60,000 bases of DNA from Takakia lepidozioides (Eukaryota; Streptophyta; Takakiopsida; Takakiales; Takakiaceae): positions 15,192,001 through 15,252,000 of the forward strand of contig CM060732.1 of assembly GCA_030704615.1 (NCBI GenBank), in the 5' to 3' direction. Both the position numbers and the translations under genes were made by a program. Below the pieces are notes generated by a model, which was not told where the DNA came from, searched no databases, and saw only the letters and a list, made by a program, of their open reading frames with translations. Of the stretch, positions 31,739 through 41,510 are shown one piece after another. The stretch's first letter is position 1. Every line of letters begins with the position of its first letter.

Positions 31739-32336
31739 TGGCAGTCAAATGCGCATGATCTGGTAGTAATGTGCCAACGATTGCGGAGGACTAAATTCCT
31801 TCCAAGCCAAATCCAACACAATGGGAATCTAGTTGAAGAGCATAATCATAGCCCGACTGTACTCCCGTGCAGCAGGAGTCTTAGGTGGGTTAAAAGCAGC
31901 ATCCCCATCCTTCTCAATTTCGGCCACGACCTGCTCTGTAGTGGGAATGTCCAACCTTTCACCTTCTAGAGCAATTGGGGGTGATGTCACAGCATGTACT
32001 AACTGTGGAACCTCTAAAACAACTGAGTCAATTGGTTGTGGTGGTTGTGGTATTGAATTGACTTCCTCTTCCCTCTCCGAAGGCCGTGCTTCCAATAATA
32101 ACAGCCTTATGTGTTGTTGTGCCCCATCCTACACAAGAGCTTGGGAAACATCATCGTGCGGTTTCCGTGAAGCCAGTGGATCCGCCACTACAGTCATACC
32201 CCGCCTCTATCTCTTAGACTGGTATTGCCCTGCCAGTCCACCCTCACTATGTGAAGAGCCCTGCTCTTCAATTGCAGTGGTTTCTGCCTCAAACACTCTC
32301 ATCTCCTTACGTTCCCAAGTATCAAGTATGCAATAA
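31739..32336 (-). pseudogene. A4 extra region, linker between the two 3' ORFs
   Basis: Minus frames encode SEREEEVNSIPQPPQPID, EGERLDIPTTEQVVAEIEKD and similar acidic, proline-rich pieces. The corresponding part of A5 (53590-54335) is longer and includes a heptad-like stretch LAALREELKQEFEARI that may form a coiled coil. Frames are broken in A4. It probably linked the proximal and distal parts in one protein. Confidence 0.45.
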
Positions 32337-33480
32337 TCAAAGAATGATTTGGGCAATAATTGGACCGGACACAATGATCGGAGACTTAGCAGCAGTGCCT
32401 TGTAACCTCTTCATCTCGTCCACCAGTCCATTGTACATTAACTCCGCCCAAGCGACATCCTCTCCCCTCAAAGCTTTCAGGATCTCCTCTGTGAATGACC
32501 TGCTAAAATACTGTTGGTTCTGTTTCATGGCAAACAGAACGTTCAATATTTGGCCAACTTCCCTAAGCCCTGGGTACTCGGCTTTGGTACAAGCGTAACC
32601 TTGAGTTTTAAAGAAACTCTTTTCTTGGAACAAATTCCATATCTGCAATCTTGCCTTGTGCTCATCCACATCCACATGACCTGATGGCAAATCAAACAAT
32701 TGCTGCAGGTACTGGGGAGTAATTTCGATATCTACTCCCCCCACCTGAGTAACTCCCGTCCGAGGCTCAAAGTTCTGAAGAAATTGAATCATATACTGCC
32801 GATGTTGCAAGGACCAGTCCTTGCGTAGCAGCCCCTCCAATCGCAACTCCCTTAGCAGCTGTACTGCATGCGGTGCTGCAATTGTTTGCTTCTGCAGAAT
32901 CGTGGTGCTCTTCACCCTGATATCCTCCATTCCCCTCACTCTCTTCATTCTAGACAAACAAAAAGGCTTTGTTTGAAACAGCTGAAGGAAAGCTTGCAGG
33001 GCACAGAGCACAAAGGTATGGTTGGCACAGAATGGAACAGGTAAGTGCGTGTAAGCCTGTGGGGCTTGCAAGTATCGAGTGAGGAAAATGTACTCTCAAT
33101 GCTTCCGTCCTTACGCCACTGCGTGAGAAGTAAAGCGAGTGTGTAATCCGTTATATCTGCCATAGCTACAAAACTAGTGCTTTGATTGCCCCTTCCGTTG
33201 AGACCTTGGCTATTCAGAGCCACCCCGACTCTTCCGCTCATAACACTTCTTATTTCTTGTTCTTGTTTCTTGGAGGGAACCACCTGCATGTAATTCGCAC
33301 TCCTGATTGGCTGAGGATTGCTTAGGTAATTTCTTAATTCCACCCCCCTCCATGGACATTCCCACCTGGAATGTCCAGTAGGACAGCATATGTGGCATAG
33401 GTTTCCTTTTTTTGTACTCGGAAAGGGTTCCGTTACCCTTACACTGAATGCATTAATGGGCCCACAATTAGTATTAGCTG
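32337..33480 (-). CDS. A4 extra region, proximal part with CCHC knuckle
   Basis: A frame starting upstream at 33859 contains CHICCPTGHSRWEC at about 33.35-33.40 kb, a perfect C-x2-C-x4-H-x4-C knuckle, and ends near 33.1 kb. The next frame (33071-32337, 244 residues) starts MQAPQAYTHLPVPFCANH and includes LQAFLQLFQTKPFCLSRM, QYMIQFLQNFEPRTG, DIEITPQYLQQLFDLPSG and RSFTEEILKALRGEDVAWA. A5 carries the same pair (55580-55263 and 55217-54366), with knuckle CHMCCLSGHSRWEC. A zinc knuckle after integrase is unusual because it normally sits in gag. The second frame is mostly helical by composition; no named family recognised. Confidence 0.55.
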
Positions 33481-33724
33481 CTGTACCGGGTAGGTACTTT
33501 GACGGCCCGATTTGTCCATTTGCATGATGAGACCTTTTTTTGCAATTGTTGTAGTGCGGTGTGCCACACCTTAGTGGCCACGTGTCCGTTTCAAAACATG
33601 CCCCCGACTTCCCCTCTCCGCGTGGCATATTCTCCAAGTTTGACTTCCAAACTTCCTCTTCACTCGATGGCCACTTTTCTAACGTTAATTCGCGACCACT
33701 TGTCACTGACCCTATGGACTGTGT

Positions 33725-33815
33725 AATATGTATGGGCTGTGTTGGGCTGTGATAGGCTGTGTGGCACTGTGGTGGGCTGTGATGGGCTGTGATAGGCTGT
33801 GTGACACTTGTACTT
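33725..33815 (-). repeat. GGCTGTG minisatellite after A4 integrase
   Basis: Plus strand GGGCTGTGTTGGGCTGTGATAGGCTGTG and variants; minus-strand sense CACAGCC, as in A3. The integrase frame runs through it as YHSPSQ-type repeats, which I take to be read-through rather than a protein domain. Confidence 0.65.
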
Positions 33816-35100
33816 CCCGCCTTGGTCATACACGCTCGGCTTAACGACAAGTGCTCCATACTCCGTTGCTATCACTGGCGCAGCCCGTGACTGCTTTTGT
33901 GTTTCAATATGCAAATCGTGCTGCAATGGTTTGTCATGGATACCACTGTACCCCTTCAACTTATTGGCATTGACTCTTCCCAGCATCTCTTTGTTAATGG
34001 TTTGTAACATGGTGGTGTTGTTATCATACATCTTCTGTATGACATAAGGTCCTTTCCATGGTGATTTAAGCTTAGAAGCTTTAATCTTCCTCTTCTTCTG
34101 CAACCATAAAACCAAATCTCCCGTATTAAAAGTCTTTAATTTGCCTTCATCAAACAATTCCTTCCTCTTCATCTGAATTTTGGTCATGTTATCAGCTGCA
34201 TCAGCACGTACTTCTTCCACATGGTATAATTCATGTTTCCTGACCTTAATTGAATCTTCCAATTCCATTCTCTTTCCCTATTCAGTTCTCATGGTAGGTA
34301 ACAAGAATTCCACTGGAAGTAAAGCTTCCATACCATAAACTAATTGGAATGGTGTATACTTAGTGGTGACTTTATATGAAGTCTTGTATGACCACAAAGC
34401 TGTCAGCAGCTTGTATCCCAATCCGTTCTGTTTGCATTGACTATCTTAGCCAAGATAGTACATAGTATTTTGTTGGTAGCCTCTGCCTGCCCATTACCCT
34501 GTGGGTAATATGTTGTACTCTTCCTATGCACAATCATGAACTCTTTAGTCAATAGTTCAATGGTCTCATTAATGAAGTGACTTCCCTGGTCACTGATAAA
34601 TTCCAGGACAGCCAAATCGTGTAAGTATGTTCTCATACAGGAACCTTGTTGTGGACTTGGCTGTGTTGTCCCTCAGAGCTTTAGCTTCCACCCACTTCGT
34701 AGTATAATCAGTGGCTGTATTATGTACTTTTTCTGTTTATTCTTGCTGGTGGGTTATTGGTTCAACAAAGTCTAGTCCCCATTTCTGAAATGGTTCAGTA
34801 GGCATCGTAGGATGCAAAAACCATCTTCCCAGATCTTTGCAAAGGACCTAGCCTCTGACATTCATCACAACTCTGACAATACTTGTGTACATCTTTGAAC
34901 AAAGTAGGCCACCAGTACCTGCAAGTAGTATCTTCCTACTGGTAGTCTCTTCTCCAAAATGACCTCCAGCCACTCCTTTATGAACTTCCTCCAAAACTTT
35001 ATTTACTTCATGGTGGTACAAACATCTTTTAAGTACTCCATCAGGTCCTAGCTTATACATTCTGCCCCCTACCATAGTATAAGGTAAAGCCTTGATAGCG
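33816..35100 (-). pseudogene. A4 integrase
   Basis: N-terminal module frame 35075-34848 with KRCLYHHEVNKVLEEVHKG and GGHFGEETTSRK. Core pieces with [19 protein letters not shown] (about 34.6 kb) and NGQAEATNK. C-terminal frame from 34268 with KTFNTGDLVLWLQKK and NKEMLGRVNANKLKGYSG. Frame changes at about 34.9, 34.6, 34.4 and 34.27 kb. Close to the A3 integrase (25441-27012). Confidence 0.75.
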
Positions 35101-36622
35101 ATTATTTCCTCTGCTCCTTACCATAACTAGGTGGGCACTGACCATGAGTAAGGTAGTATCTGATTGGCCACTGCCAATCTACCGTTTCATCTGCACTTCC
35201 CTGCACCTCCATTGCAAATAAACTCGCATCAGGTAATTGGTCGTCTACTCCTGTGGCGGGCTCTCCTGTTGTTAGGCATGACAAATGATCTGCCACAAGA
35301 TGCAAATGGCCAGGCTTGTAAACAACTTCAAACTCAAACTCGTGCAAGATTATTAACCACTTTGCTATCCTTCCACTTATCAAAGGTTTGTTCACCAGAT
35401 ATATCAGAGCCTGGTGATCCACACATAAAACATAAACTTTCTTCCCAATAGTAATGCCTGAATTTCTTGACTACATAAATCATTGCCAGTGCTTCTCTTT
35501 CAGTTGTGCTATAGTTCCTTTCAGCACTGTTCATCAACCTGCTAGCATAGTACACAGGTGAATCTATATTTCCTGTAACTTTTGGGCTAACACCGCTCCC
35601 AACGCTTCCCCTGAGGCATCACAGTGAACATGAAATACTACATGCCAGTGAGGGTTAATCAGCACAGGTGTAGTTTTGTTACTGACAATGTAAGTTCCTC
35701 AAAGCCTTTGACATTCAGCTGTCCATGCAAAACACTGCATCTTTCTTCAGAAGCTTGCTCAATGGTGCTACTATCTGTGCATACCGTTTGACAAATCTTC
35801 TGTAATAACTGGTTTGTCCAAGGAATCTCCTTAGACTCTTACATTTACTGGTGGTGGAGAGGCTTTAATGGCCTCTGTCTTCCTGGGATCCACAGAAGTC
35901 CCCTCTTACACCAATGTGTCCAAAAGCACCCCTGAGTTCACACAGAAAGTACACTTCTCTGGATTCAGGCCCAGACCTCTCATCCTGCATCTGTCCAACA
36001 TAACTGCAATTTATACAAGTGCTCATTCTTAGAGCTGTACACACTGAAATCATCCAAGAACACCTGCATGAAACATCCACATACTCATGAAAGATTCATT
36101 TATCACTCTCTGAAAGGTTGCTGGTGCATTACAAAGTCCAAAAGGCATGACTTTGTATGCATAAGCACCCCAGTCTGTGATGAAAGCTGTCTTTCCCTGG
36201 TCTTCTTCTGCCACTTGCACTTGTTATAAACCCTAAAGCCATCCATGAATGAGTACATCTCATGGCCTGCCACAGTGTCCAATACCGCTTCTGTGAATGG
36301 CAAGGGGAAAGGATTCTTTTGTGCAAGCATTCAACTTCTTATAGTTCACACAAACTCTCAGTTTACCATTTCTTCTTGGAAACTATCACAATGGGTGACA
36401 ACCAAGTTGTATATACTCTATCGGGTATATAAACTTAGCCTCAGCCACTTCTTGATCTCTTCTCCAACCTTCTGTGCATAGTTGGGATTCATTCTGTACC
36501 TTGCCTGTTGATTGGTACTGACACTGGTTTCCAGTTCAATCTTATGCTGACAGATCTCAGGTGGTATCCCTTTTAGATCCTCGTAGCTCCAAGCAAATTC
36601 ATCTCTGTATTTGATGAACAAC
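35101..36622 (-). pseudogene. A4 reverse transcriptase and RNase H
   Basis: RT N-terminus frame 36621-36418: FAWSYEDLKGIPPEICQHKI, typical of the segment before RT motif 1. Then FPLPFTEAVLDTVAGHEMYS (36.3 kb) and further RT pieces in shifting frames to 35.7 kb. The DD box region is split by a frameshift near 36.05 kb. RNase H: MYYASRLMNSAERNYSTTER (35.55 kb) and DHQALIYLVNKPLISGRIAK (35.42 kb) ending HLVADHLSCLTTG. Non-functional. Confidence 0.75.
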
Positions 36623-36895
36623 TCTTAGCTTCCTCAAAGAATTCTGGCTCCAAATCAGCCCCTACCTTCACCATCCTGGGTTCCTCTTCAGTTCCCACAT
36701 TCACTTCTCTCACCTGCTCATCAGCTGTGATTGTCCAACCAGTCACCACTTCATCCCGTAAACTCACAGTGGCTGGTTCCTCTAGGATTTCCATTTCTCC
36801 CTCTCTTCCTTCATAGAAATGTGGTGGGTAATTGCTTGTTTCACCTTCAATTGGTGTTGCTGTCACTACACCATAGCAAATACCTTTTAAACAAC

Positions 36896-37390
36896 TTAGG
36901 CCTTCCAGCTGCATCTCTGCAACCTGCTCCCACTCTGGGTGTGCAGCAAACATGGTAGCTTCCTGCTCCTCATCAAGTCCTCCCCTCCAGTCATACTCCC
37001 TGACCCCTTGATGTCTTCTCGTATAGGTAATCTACTAGATTTCTTAGTGGTAATTTGTATCTTGTGCATCCCATCGTGCACAGTTAGTAACTGGGAATTC
37101 CAGTCATGGAATACCCTGGCCTGTTTCAGCCACGGACGTCCCAACAATAAGGAGTAAGCTTCCATGACTTCATCCATTTTCAACACAGTTACTGTGATCA
37201 TAAATATCATCTTTTGAATCTGTATCTTAACTCCTCTTATCAATCCCAATGCCTGTACACTTCTTTGATCTGCCATTGTTACTGTAAATGGGGCTGGTTT
37301 CATGTTACTTAGACCAAGTTTCTGCCTTAATTGGTCTATCATGATATTCACTCCAGAGCCTCCATCTATCAGTACATCAGTTGTTCTGTG
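36896..37390 (-). pseudogene. A4 aspartic protease
   Basis: The retropepsin-like active-site motif reads DVLIDGGSGVNIMIDQL on the minus strand near 37.38-37.34 kb (D-G-G in place of D-T/S-G), followed by the flap-like region and SLLLGRPWLKQARVFHDW (the LLGRPWL signature). The frame downstream leads to RT. It processes the Gag-Pol polyprotein. The substitution D-G-G is known in plant gypsy elements of the Athila/Tat type (recollection). Confidence 0.65.
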
Positions 37391-38945
37391 CTTCCAATTC
37401 TCAATTGGATTACTGGCATAGAATCATCAAAGTCCATGACTGTTTCTTCGCCCTTCGCCGCTTCCGGCTTCACATTATAACTGGTCACCTTGCTGTCTAC
37501 AATAAGGTGCCACAGCCAATAGCTGTCCAATGGTAATCTCCGCTTTGGACTGGCATATTACTTCAACTTCAAAATTCCGTTCATTACTCTGCATGTCTGC
37601 AGCTTCTTTCTTCCCTTCATCCTCACTCACTTCATCTTCTCTTTCAGAATCAGAGGAATCTGCCATAGGAATATCAGTACTCTTCTGCATTTCCCTTATG
37701 GTATCTGCCACTTCCTTGTGCAGTTCTTCTTCTCATCTCTCCAAGCCTCATCACTTCAAGCACATCACTGCCATCTTCATTATCATCATCTTCCTCATCT
37801 ACTGGAGGTATCAGTTTGGCTTTGCTTCTCGTTACTATCATTGTACTTACTCTGGTACAACACATGACTTACTTCTGGTACAACACATGGCCTAACCATG
37901 TGAGCTGCCACCACTGGCCCCTCATTCACAGGAGCTCTCTCTCATTCTGGTGTCTGATCCAGAATGTACCAGGCTGCCTTGCAATGGCCTGCCTGATTAC
38001 AATAGTAACACAGTTCTTCCCCATTAGGTCTTCGCCCTTGGTCTGTTCTGGAATTGTTTCTGTAATCCTGATTCCCTGGCTGGTAATTCCCCCTTGGATT
38101 ACCCTGATAGTTGCCTCTGGAATTTCCTTGGTAATTCCCTCTTGATTACCTCTCCCTTCCATGCCATTGTTATAAACCACCAAGCCTACCATAGTGGTCC
38201 TGATCACTGTTTCTTCTTCTTGGCTGGGGCTGCACTTGATGCTCCCTTACTTGTCCTATGTTCTCTAGCTGCTGTCCTTCTTGTTGTAGTACCATTCTCA
38301 GGTAGAAATGGTTATCCATTTTACAGATAGTACACAGTGTTTTCTCCTTCATGTGGCATGCAGTGGTGGTATGGGCCTTCATTCTGGCACTTTGCACTCC
38401 AACACCCTTCCTCCAATGTGTTGCCAAAGCCTCTGTTGCATACGTCTTCAAGATTTCTTATAATCTTTTCTCATAGTTATCTTCATCACTCTCCTACTTC
38501 CTCAGCTTCCTCTTCCTTACAACTTCTCCGTCCTCTTCACTCTCCGCTTTCTCCGCTCTGCTCGCTCTTCCTCTTTCCTCACTACTGTCACTCTCCCCAC
38601 GAGTCCCTCACACATCATCCCTATTCTTCTCTCCTGCCAGCACTCCTCCCAATTGCTCAATTCCTGTTCCCTATTTCTCTCACTTCCACAATGCCTCTCC
38701 TCCACTGTATTATGGGGTAACATATCCCTTTCTTTTTGCAACTCTGGTCTTAGTCCCCTCACAAACCAAGTCTTCTGTAAACCTGGTGCTGGTACAGCAG
38801 CAGCTTTTTCATCATCAATTCCATCTTTTTTTTCCATATACTCCTCAACCGTTTCATGCTTCTTTTGCTTTAACTGTTGTAAACTTCCATACACTTCATC
38901 CTTAGTTTTACTTGTCCTGAACCTATTTCGGAATGTTGTATTCAA
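37391..38945 (-). pseudogene. A4 capsid and nucleocapsid part of gag
   Basis: Capsid-like frame 38945-38517: NTTFRNRFRTSKTKDEVYG, LQQLKQKKHETVEEYMEK and VRGLRPELQKERDML, the retrotransposon gag pattern. Downstream at about 37.95-38.02 kb another frame reads CYYCNQAGHCKAAWY, which fits C-x2-C-x4-H but has Trp where the last Cys of a knuckle should be. After that come acidic stretches (frame 37711-37475: SDSEREDEVSEDEGKKEAAD). Several frame changes. Confidence 0.6.
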
Positions 38946-40701
38946 GCCATTCCAGGTTAGGTTGGGAAATGATTATCAAGGAATCTGGCAGATACCATTC
39001 ACTTGCTTCTTGATAAGTGAAACAAGGACAGTCTCATCTTGGCATCATTCGCCATTCTCATTGTTTCACATACCCATTGCTCAATTGGCTAATGTGGTAC
39101 ATCAGGATCCCTTTTCCTGAATCTTGGAAAAGGTGGTTTTGGCCCGTGTTTGGTTGTAACGCCATCTGTGGCCCTACCTTCTGCCCAGTGACCATGCTGG
39201 CCCCCTTGCTGGTGCTGGTCCTTGAGGACCTATTGTAGTTGTGGTGGAACTTCCACCAGTGGTGGCCCCGGCACTCCCTGCTACTGGCCCCACTATATTC
39301 ACAGTATTCCCACTCGAGTTGCACTACTTGCCACACTCCCTGTCCCCCAGAGCCAATCCAGGCTGCTCGCTTGATCCCCCCCTGAGCCGACACCTTCGTT
39401 GGCCTTGATCCAAGTGCTCCACTTGATCCAGGTCCAACGGGTTGGGATTCCTGGTTGTAGTCTCAACCTCAGCTGTTGGGTCTAACTTCTTAATACTCTT
39501 CCTCTTCCAATTTCTTCTCTCTGTTTTCATCCTCCAAGTTCTGCCCTTGGGTTCTTCTTCACTCATGTAACTCAACTGCAATGGTGTTGAGAAGTCTGAA
39601 CTTTCCATTGGCTCTGCCACATCCTCTTCCTCCTTCTTCATCTTCCCTCAGAAACTGGAGTTTCCCCTGCTTTTGATGTTCCATGCCAACTCTTATCAAA
39701 GATTTCTGTCAAATCTTTTAATCCATGGATGTACCTCAGATCTTTCACCTCGTGGTTGATCTTCTTCCAGTACCAATTCCCTTAATCTTTCTTGCAAAGA
39801 AAAGGAGTGGCATCCAACTCTAGTTCTTCCGGTATGGGTGATGTACTCTCTGATCTTAATGGTGTGAGAGGTCCAGATGATTCCCTATGTCTATTCCTCT
39901 CTCCCAAGATATGGATATTAACTTTCAGATACTTTTCTCTTTTTGCTGATATCTCTGGAGTCTAGCTTCTCTTTCATCACTCATGTCCCATGGCTTTCAT
40001 TTCTTTAATGTGGCAATCACCATACTCTCTTCTGTAGTATCTCTCGTATATGTCTGGGTTTCTTTCAAGCTTCAATGCACCTTGGCATACTAGAAGTCTC
40101 CGCTACCATATAACCATATGCAAACAAGTTTGGAAAGCTGTTTTGTTTTTGTGTGTGTGAGTTTGATCCACAGAATATCCTTTGGAATCCAATTCTTTAC
40201 CAGTACAAGCTCTTCATGCATATGAGTATAAACATTCACCTTCCTTTCCTCCCAGCCTTCAAACTCTACTCGCTTAATGGATAGCAATGCTATCACATAA
40301 ACCAGTGTTGGTAACCAACTGCTCTTCCTCTACAGGCCACCTGATAAATCTTAATCACCCCTTTCTCCAGACCCCACTCAGGGTCATCATCATGCACTCT
40401 CTTAAGAATGTTTTCTTTACAACCGTCTGGCAATTCCAAGAACCTCTGAAAAAATTGTTTGGACAATCTTTCCTTCTCAGTTTCACAGAATTTTGATTCA
40501 CATCAAATTCTTTAATTCTCCAACACCATGATCCCACCAGATGCCTGTCACATCTGGCTGTTCATGACCCAGATCCCCAGTATGGTCGCCAAATGTCGAA
40601 CGGCTTTTGCTCACCCATCCCTTCGCTATCCGAGGTGGAAACTCCAAGATAGAAGAGTTGGATATCTCTAAGCACTCAGCCCGCTCAGTACTATTAGTCA
40701 T
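38946..40701 (-). pseudogene. A4 gag-like ORF1 and ORF2
   Basis: ORF1 starts at 40701 with SERAECLEISNSSILEFPP; further parts are in other frames (40537-40355, 40296-40090). ORF2 pieces: MSDEREARL (about 39.99 kb), GPLTPLRSESTSPIP-like, then 39641-39324 with EEDVAEPMESSDFSTPLQLS and a Gly-rich linker (39393-39058). It has the same order as A2 (9546-10974). The A2 ORF2 is cut in the linker, and A4 shows what follows: the capsid domain at 38945. Confidence 0.65.
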
Positions 40702-40714
40702 GACCTGCAGCTAG

Positions 40715-41505
40715 TGAATCATGGTTGTGCTTCCCATTTGTATTCTTTCTTGCCTTCATGTTATCAATTTACCTTATCTGATACTGAAGCATCATATTGC
40801 TTTAGTATCTACTTAGTTCCAGTTAATCATGCATTCATTTCACAACTTCACTCATGTCTCTCTACACAGTGTGATTGTATCGAATAAGTATCAGATTATG
40901 ATTTATCATGTATCAGGCCAATGCCATGGTGACTCTAATCCGCCCTACAGTATCACTACAACTCTGCATGTAATAAGCATCTACTGTTCATCTTCTTCCT
41001 TCTCTGTGCTCTCGTTCTTGCTCTCCGCCTGATCTTCTCTTCCCATTACCCAGAAGTGCTCCACGTGAAAGTGTCCTCCTCTTTCCGTTGCCGCTCTGCT
41101 TATCCGCCTGCAAGCTGTTCTAACCACCTAACTAACTAACCGTCATCCCTGAAGTAACACGTTCCCTCTGCAGATGTCGTTCCCTGTCAATGATAACTAT
41201 TCCCCATGTACTGTGACAAGCTGTGTCAAGCTGTGCCGAGCTGTGACTGGCTGTGTCGGGCTATGTCGGGCTGTGCGAAGCTGTGGCGGGCTATGACTGG
41301 CTGTGTAAAGCTGTGTCGGGCTGTGTCGGGCTGTGCAAAGTTGTGGTGGCTGTGACTGGCTGTGTAAAGCTGTGTCGGGCTGTATAACCCCCCTAAAGCC
41401 TGCTGCTGCCACCCCTAAGGCTCCTGTTGGTCTCAGTCTGCGCAAAAAATAAGGGTACCCCACAGAACCCGTAAAAGCGTCTAAGTCCCAAGCAGCCCTC
41501 TAACA
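40715..41505 (-). mobile_element. 5' LTR of A4
   Basis: TGTTAGAGGGCTGCTTGGG at 41505 to CATGATTCA at about 40715 (791 bp). The minisatellite is at about 41213-41385. The left border on the minus strand is GTGTTGGAA then TGTTAG; the flank is the 3' end of family S copy 4, and the same flank continues uninterrupted at 28807 in copy 3 (GTTTGTTGGAGGGTTC), which places the insertion. Confidence 0.8.
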
Positions 41506-41510
41506 TTCCA

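Larger units (their letters stand above)
30080..41505 (-). mobile_element. Ty3/gypsy retrotransposon A4, both LTRs present (about 11.4 kb)
   Basis: Minus-strand order: 5' LTR (41505-40715), ORF1, ORF2, capsid/nucleocapsid, protease, RT, RNase H, integrase, minisatellite, extra 3' region with a CCHC knuckle and two large ORFs, polypurine tract, 3' LTR (30824-30080). It is the only copy in the window with all modules. The LTRs are similar but differ by indels, mainly in the minisatellite, and every pol module has frame damage, so it is old. Its 5' side interrupts the 3' flank of transposase copy 4. Confidence 0.85.
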
